A stretch of DNA of 64,000 nucleotides from Phytophthora colocasiae (Eukaryota; Oomycota; Peronosporomycetes; Peronosporales; Peronosporaceae): the NCBI GenBank assembly GCA_018806915.1, contig JAGKQI010000102.1:1302001-1366000 (forward strand). The letters are read 5' to 3'. Below, in pieces: positions 61,247 to 64,000 of this stretch. The first letter of the stretch is position 1. The number at the start of each line of letters is the position of its first letter. The position numbers and the translations under genes are program-made. Below the pieces are notes generated by a model, which did no database searches, had not been told where the DNA came from, and worked only from the letters and a program-made list of their open reading frames with translations.

Positions 61247-62377
61247 CTAATGCCGTTGCGTATCGTGCTGGAACAATACCTTCAACTTGGCCGTTTGGCT
61301 TGGATCGAAGATGGATTCTATCGGCGCTTTCGCAATCTCTAGAAGGCGTTCCTCACTCAGCGCGAATGCTTGAGCGACGCGTATGTATTCTGTCGACAGT
61401 GTGGTGTCCAGAACGCCGTAGTCGTCGGTGCAGATGCACATTGGGTAGACCCCAAGCTGCTCTTGGTCGCGTGCATTGGCGAGCAGTTTGCCGTGCGGGT
61501 GCGATGTAAAGCCGCATACACACAACCCCGAAGCCTCGTGTTTTTCATCCGACGAGCACTTGCAGTCTCCGTCGTTGCGATATCTTGCCAAAGTGTGTAC
61601 ATTTGAGGTCAGACAAACCTCTACAGGGATCCGAAGTGCCAGCATCTTGGCGTATAACGGCTCTGGTAGGCAACATGCATGGCCCAGGCGATCCGGGCGA
61701 AAATTAAGGATCCTCACGGACTCGTCGTCGTCAAAATGCTCTGCGAAATGCACAGCGAGTTTGAGCCCGCCAGTTCTTGCACGCTCCAGGACGTGCTCGA
61801 AGCGGTAAAACTCGGAATCTGGCCGTTCTGAATTGCCACTGAGGTCGATGCCCACAATAAACGGGCAATGCTGCTCATTTTTTCGCTTCAGCGCCATATT
61901 CACCGCGTCTTCCGCCAGCTCCACCGGTTGGTTTCTGTTGATACTCAGCAGAAGACGTACCTGAATGTCCAAGTCTTGTCGCGCATTGCACTCCTCCAGC
62001 GCCGACACCACTTCATCCACGTAGTCAGCTCGACTAGCTCCATCTCTCGGAAGTTCACGCGGTGTTGAGCGCAATTCCAAGTATTTGACGTTCTCAGCTG
62101 CGAAATCCTCCACCGTTTCAATGACGATACGTCGCAGCACACGCCGACTCACCACCACTTGATGTATCAATCCAAACATCTCGAAACATTCGTCCAAGCT
62201 GCGATTCTTAGGCAGACGCAGCGGCTCCGTGCCGTTCAACGCCGCTTCATCCTGTAAAAGCTCCTCAAGAGTTGATGGCCGGATGCTCCCGTGAATATGC
62301 GCGTGCAGCTCCACCTTGGGCAGCGCTCGACAGTATGCAGCCAGCTTGTCATCAACCGGACCCAGCACGTCCAACAT
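61247..62377 (-). CDS. ADAL: adenosine deaminase-like protein (N6-methyl-AMP deaminase type)
   Basis: Single exon, 376 aa, close to the ~355 aa of animal ADAL. Metal and catalytic motifs are complete: PKVELHAHIHGSI (first two zinc His), KLAVHFAEHFDDD (third His and catalytic Glu region), LGHACCLP (catalytic His), and CTDDYGVLDTTLSTEY (Asp zinc ligand). The sequence VEVCLTSNVHT is also typical. ADAL/MAPDA removes the methylamino group of N6-methyl-AMP to give IMP, preventing modified nucleotides from being recycled. A short Cys-rich insert (CKCSSDEKHEASGLCVCG) is not usual in the family. Divergent from SRPRA with ~150 bp between starts. Confidence 0.9.
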   Translation of the reverse strand: MLDVLGPVDDKLAAYCRALPKVELHAHIHGSIRPSTLEELLQDEAALNGTEPLRLPKNRSLDECFEMFGLIHQVVVSRRVLRRIVIETVEDFAAENVKYLELRSTPRELPRDGASRADYVDEVVSALEECNARQDLDIQVRLLLSINRNQPVELAEDAVNMALKRKNEQHCPFIVGIDLSGNSERPDSEFYRFEHVLERARTGGLKLAVHFAEHFDDDESVRILNFRPDRLGHACCLPEPLYAKMLALRIPVEVCLTSNVHTLARYRNDGDCKCSSDEKHEASGLCVCGFTSHPHGKLLANARDQEQLGVYPMCICTDDYGVLDTTLSTEYIRVAQAFALSEERLLEIAKAPIESIFDPSQTAKLKVLFQHDTQRH

Positions 62378-62525
62378 GATGACAGAAATGGTGTACGACT
62401 TGTGTAAACGAAACCGGTTCAGTCAGCTGCGGTCACTTTTTCAAAGAAGTGACGCAAAACACGTTTCCGACCTGTCATAACCAAACCTGCAGCCAAAGTC
62501 CCCCCTATTCCAGCTCCTTATCGCT

Positions 62526-64000
62526 ATGATCGACCACTTCGTCATCTTCTCCAAGTCCGGAACGGTGCTATGGTCACGCACACTGTGTAAGCTTGGTGGA
62601 GACCCCGTGGACAACCTTATTAACCGCGTGTTAATGGAGGATCGAGCTGGAGAGAAGAAATTCATCGACGACGCGTACGCCATGCAATGGGTGTTCGAGA
62701 ATAAGATGGATTTGGTGTTTGTAGTTGTGTATCAGAAGATCCTGCAACTATTGTACATCGAAGAGCTGCTGGAGATCGTCAAGAAGGATTTTATCGCCAT
62801 GTTCCCACAACAGATTGCCAGCAAGACACCAGTTAAGTACGAAGACAAGTTCACCAAGATTCTCAAGGCTACGGAACTCAAGTTTACTGAGAAACAAACG
62901 CGCAAGGGTCCACGTTCCTTCAATGCATCAAAGAAGGCTAAAGCCAAAGGTGTTATATCTAATACGTCAGGCAAGACGGCGTCGGCGTCGCGTTCAGCGA
63001 CGATAGCAGATGTACGCAGTTCCTGTTTGTGTTTTGTTGCACAACAATGTATTCTGATGCTTTGCGTGCATGAAATGGAATAGTCTAGTGAAGATGGAAG
63101 CGACAGCCCGTCAACCGACGGGAAGGACAAGAGTCTGGAAGAGCTGGAGAACGAGGCAGCTCTGCGTTCGAAGGTGCGCAAGATGCGTACAGGTCCGCGT
63201 CGCAAGGGCAAGGATAAGGCCGCGAAGGAACCGAAGAAAAGTGGCAAGAAGATGACGAAATGGGACGATACGAAGGTGTCCAAGAAGGAGGCCGAGGCGC
63301 TGGATCGCTCGAAGACCGTAAGTATTATTGGCATGGATATGTGGTAGAAGCCATGCAATCTTGCTAAACAAGTGATGTTACGAACGATCAGATCACTGCT
63401 GAAGAGGAAGAAGCACAACTTCAAGAGAAGCGCGAAGCCTACATTGGGGTATGATTGGATCGGAAAGTTATCGCCTTTGCTCGTTTGCTAACGATGTGTG
63501 ATCTGTATAGGACATGGAGGACAGCGATTCGGAAGAGTACTCAGACACTGACGATGAGTCGGCAGCCTCCTCTGGTGCGGAGTCTGATTCGAGCAAGGGA
63601 GGTTGGAGCTTTTCCAAGACTCGTCTGGGTAACTTCCTCAGTACTGTGTCCGGCAACAAGATCCTCGAACGGGAGGATTTGGAACCTGTGATCACACCAA
63701 TGCATCAAATGGTAGGCACCTGTAGCGCTTACATTCCACATTTATATTTTGTGTTTAACATTTAAATTCTGTCTATTGCAGCTGATCAGCAAGAATGTGG
63801 CTTCGGAAGTAGCTGACGAGCTGTGCGAGTCTGTCATCACTACTGTGGTCGGTCAGAGACTCGAGAGCTTCACGCGTATCTCCACGGTTGTACGCAAGGC
63901 TCTGGAGTCTGCTTTGCTGCGTATCTTGACGCCCAAGAAATCCACCGACGTTCTGCGTGAGATTTTGCAGGCAAAGTCGGAGGGCCGTGCTTACAGCATT
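62526..64000 (+). CDS. SRPRA: signal recognition particle receptor subunit alpha (3' partial)
   Basis: Exons 62526-63011, 63084-63317, 63392-63448, 63511-63711 and 63782 to the window end; all junctions in phase, 399 residues visible. The N-terminal SRX longin domain is clear (MIDHFVIFSKSGTVLWSRTL, MQWVFENKMDLVFVVVYQKILQLLYIEELLEIVKKDF). A long basic linker (SKVRKMRTGPRRKGKDKAAKE) and an acidic Ser-rich stretch lead into the helical N domain (KNVASEVADELCESVITTVVGQRL) that precedes the GTPase. The GTPase domain lies beyond the window. It docks ribosome-SRP complexes at the ER membrane via SR-beta. Confidence 0.93.

Noticed and set aside
61476..61808. 110-codon plus-strand frame
   Set aside because: Antisense to ADAL, which has all catalytic motifs.
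1..64000. CRISPR arrays, bacterial operons, riboswitches, rRNA or tRNA genes
   Set aside because: No regularly spaced direct repeats, no ribosome-binding-site-led gene strings, and no cloverleaf I could support by eye; intron-rich genes show a eukaryotic nuclear genome.

Overview
The window looks like nuclear DNA of an oomycete, most probably a Phytophthora-type plant pathogen. The sequence-based reasons are: a cluster of CBEL-like secreted genes (CBM1-type cellulose-binding module plus PAN/Apple domain), three elicitin-like genes, very short GT-AG introns (mostly 45-80 nt), compact intergenic spaces, flagellar genes (ZMYND10, NME7) fitting a zoosporic organism, a Copia retrotransposon and a FAR1/MULE-type DNA transposon, and start regions with YTCANTYY initiator-like motifs. 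I do not assign a species.

Layout. 1-1.5 kb: 3' part of an OB-fold ssDNA-binding protein (RPA/shieldin-2-like). 1.6-8.9 kb: a decayed CBEL-like cluster (two genes on the minus strand, one on plus, and a PAN relic), all with disabling lesions, split by a 3,257-bp Mutator-like element with 111-bp inverted repeats and a perfect 8-bp target duplication. 9-31.3 kb: a gene-dense housekeeping block: ZMYND10 and NME7 head to head, TYW1 and ATP synthase epsilon head to head, an RBR ubiquitin ligase, an FAD oxidoreductase, ESS2/DGCR14, a TAF1C-like Pol I factor, a histidine acid phosphatase and a 1,499-aa multidomain formin. 31.5-36.7 kb: a Copia element with nearly identical LTRs but broken gag-pol, inserted into a short dispersed repeat. 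37-47.1 kb: FEN1, C2-TBC Rab-GAP, a small three-exon gene, a MAU2/SCC4-like TPR protein, a THH1/TOM1/TOM3 seven-helix protein and HisC. 48.2-64 kb: elicitin-like gene, two small membrane proteins, TRMO, a chromo-barrel protein, a 1,274-aa FxPxI-repeat protein, a DIX-domain/protein-kinase fusion, a tandem pair of elicitin-like genes, ADAL and the 5' part of SRPRA.

The genes do not form one pathway. Themes that recur are secreted effector-like families (CBEL, elicitins, acid phosphatase), zoospore flagellum assembly (ZMYND10, NME7), actin/membrane and signalling proteins with domain combinations unusual outside oomycetes (GOLD-FYVE-FH2-WH2 formin, DIX-kinase), and tRNA modification (TYW1, TRMO). 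Exon structures below were worked out by hand from splice sites and reading-frame continuity; family names rest on recognised motifs, not on database searches.
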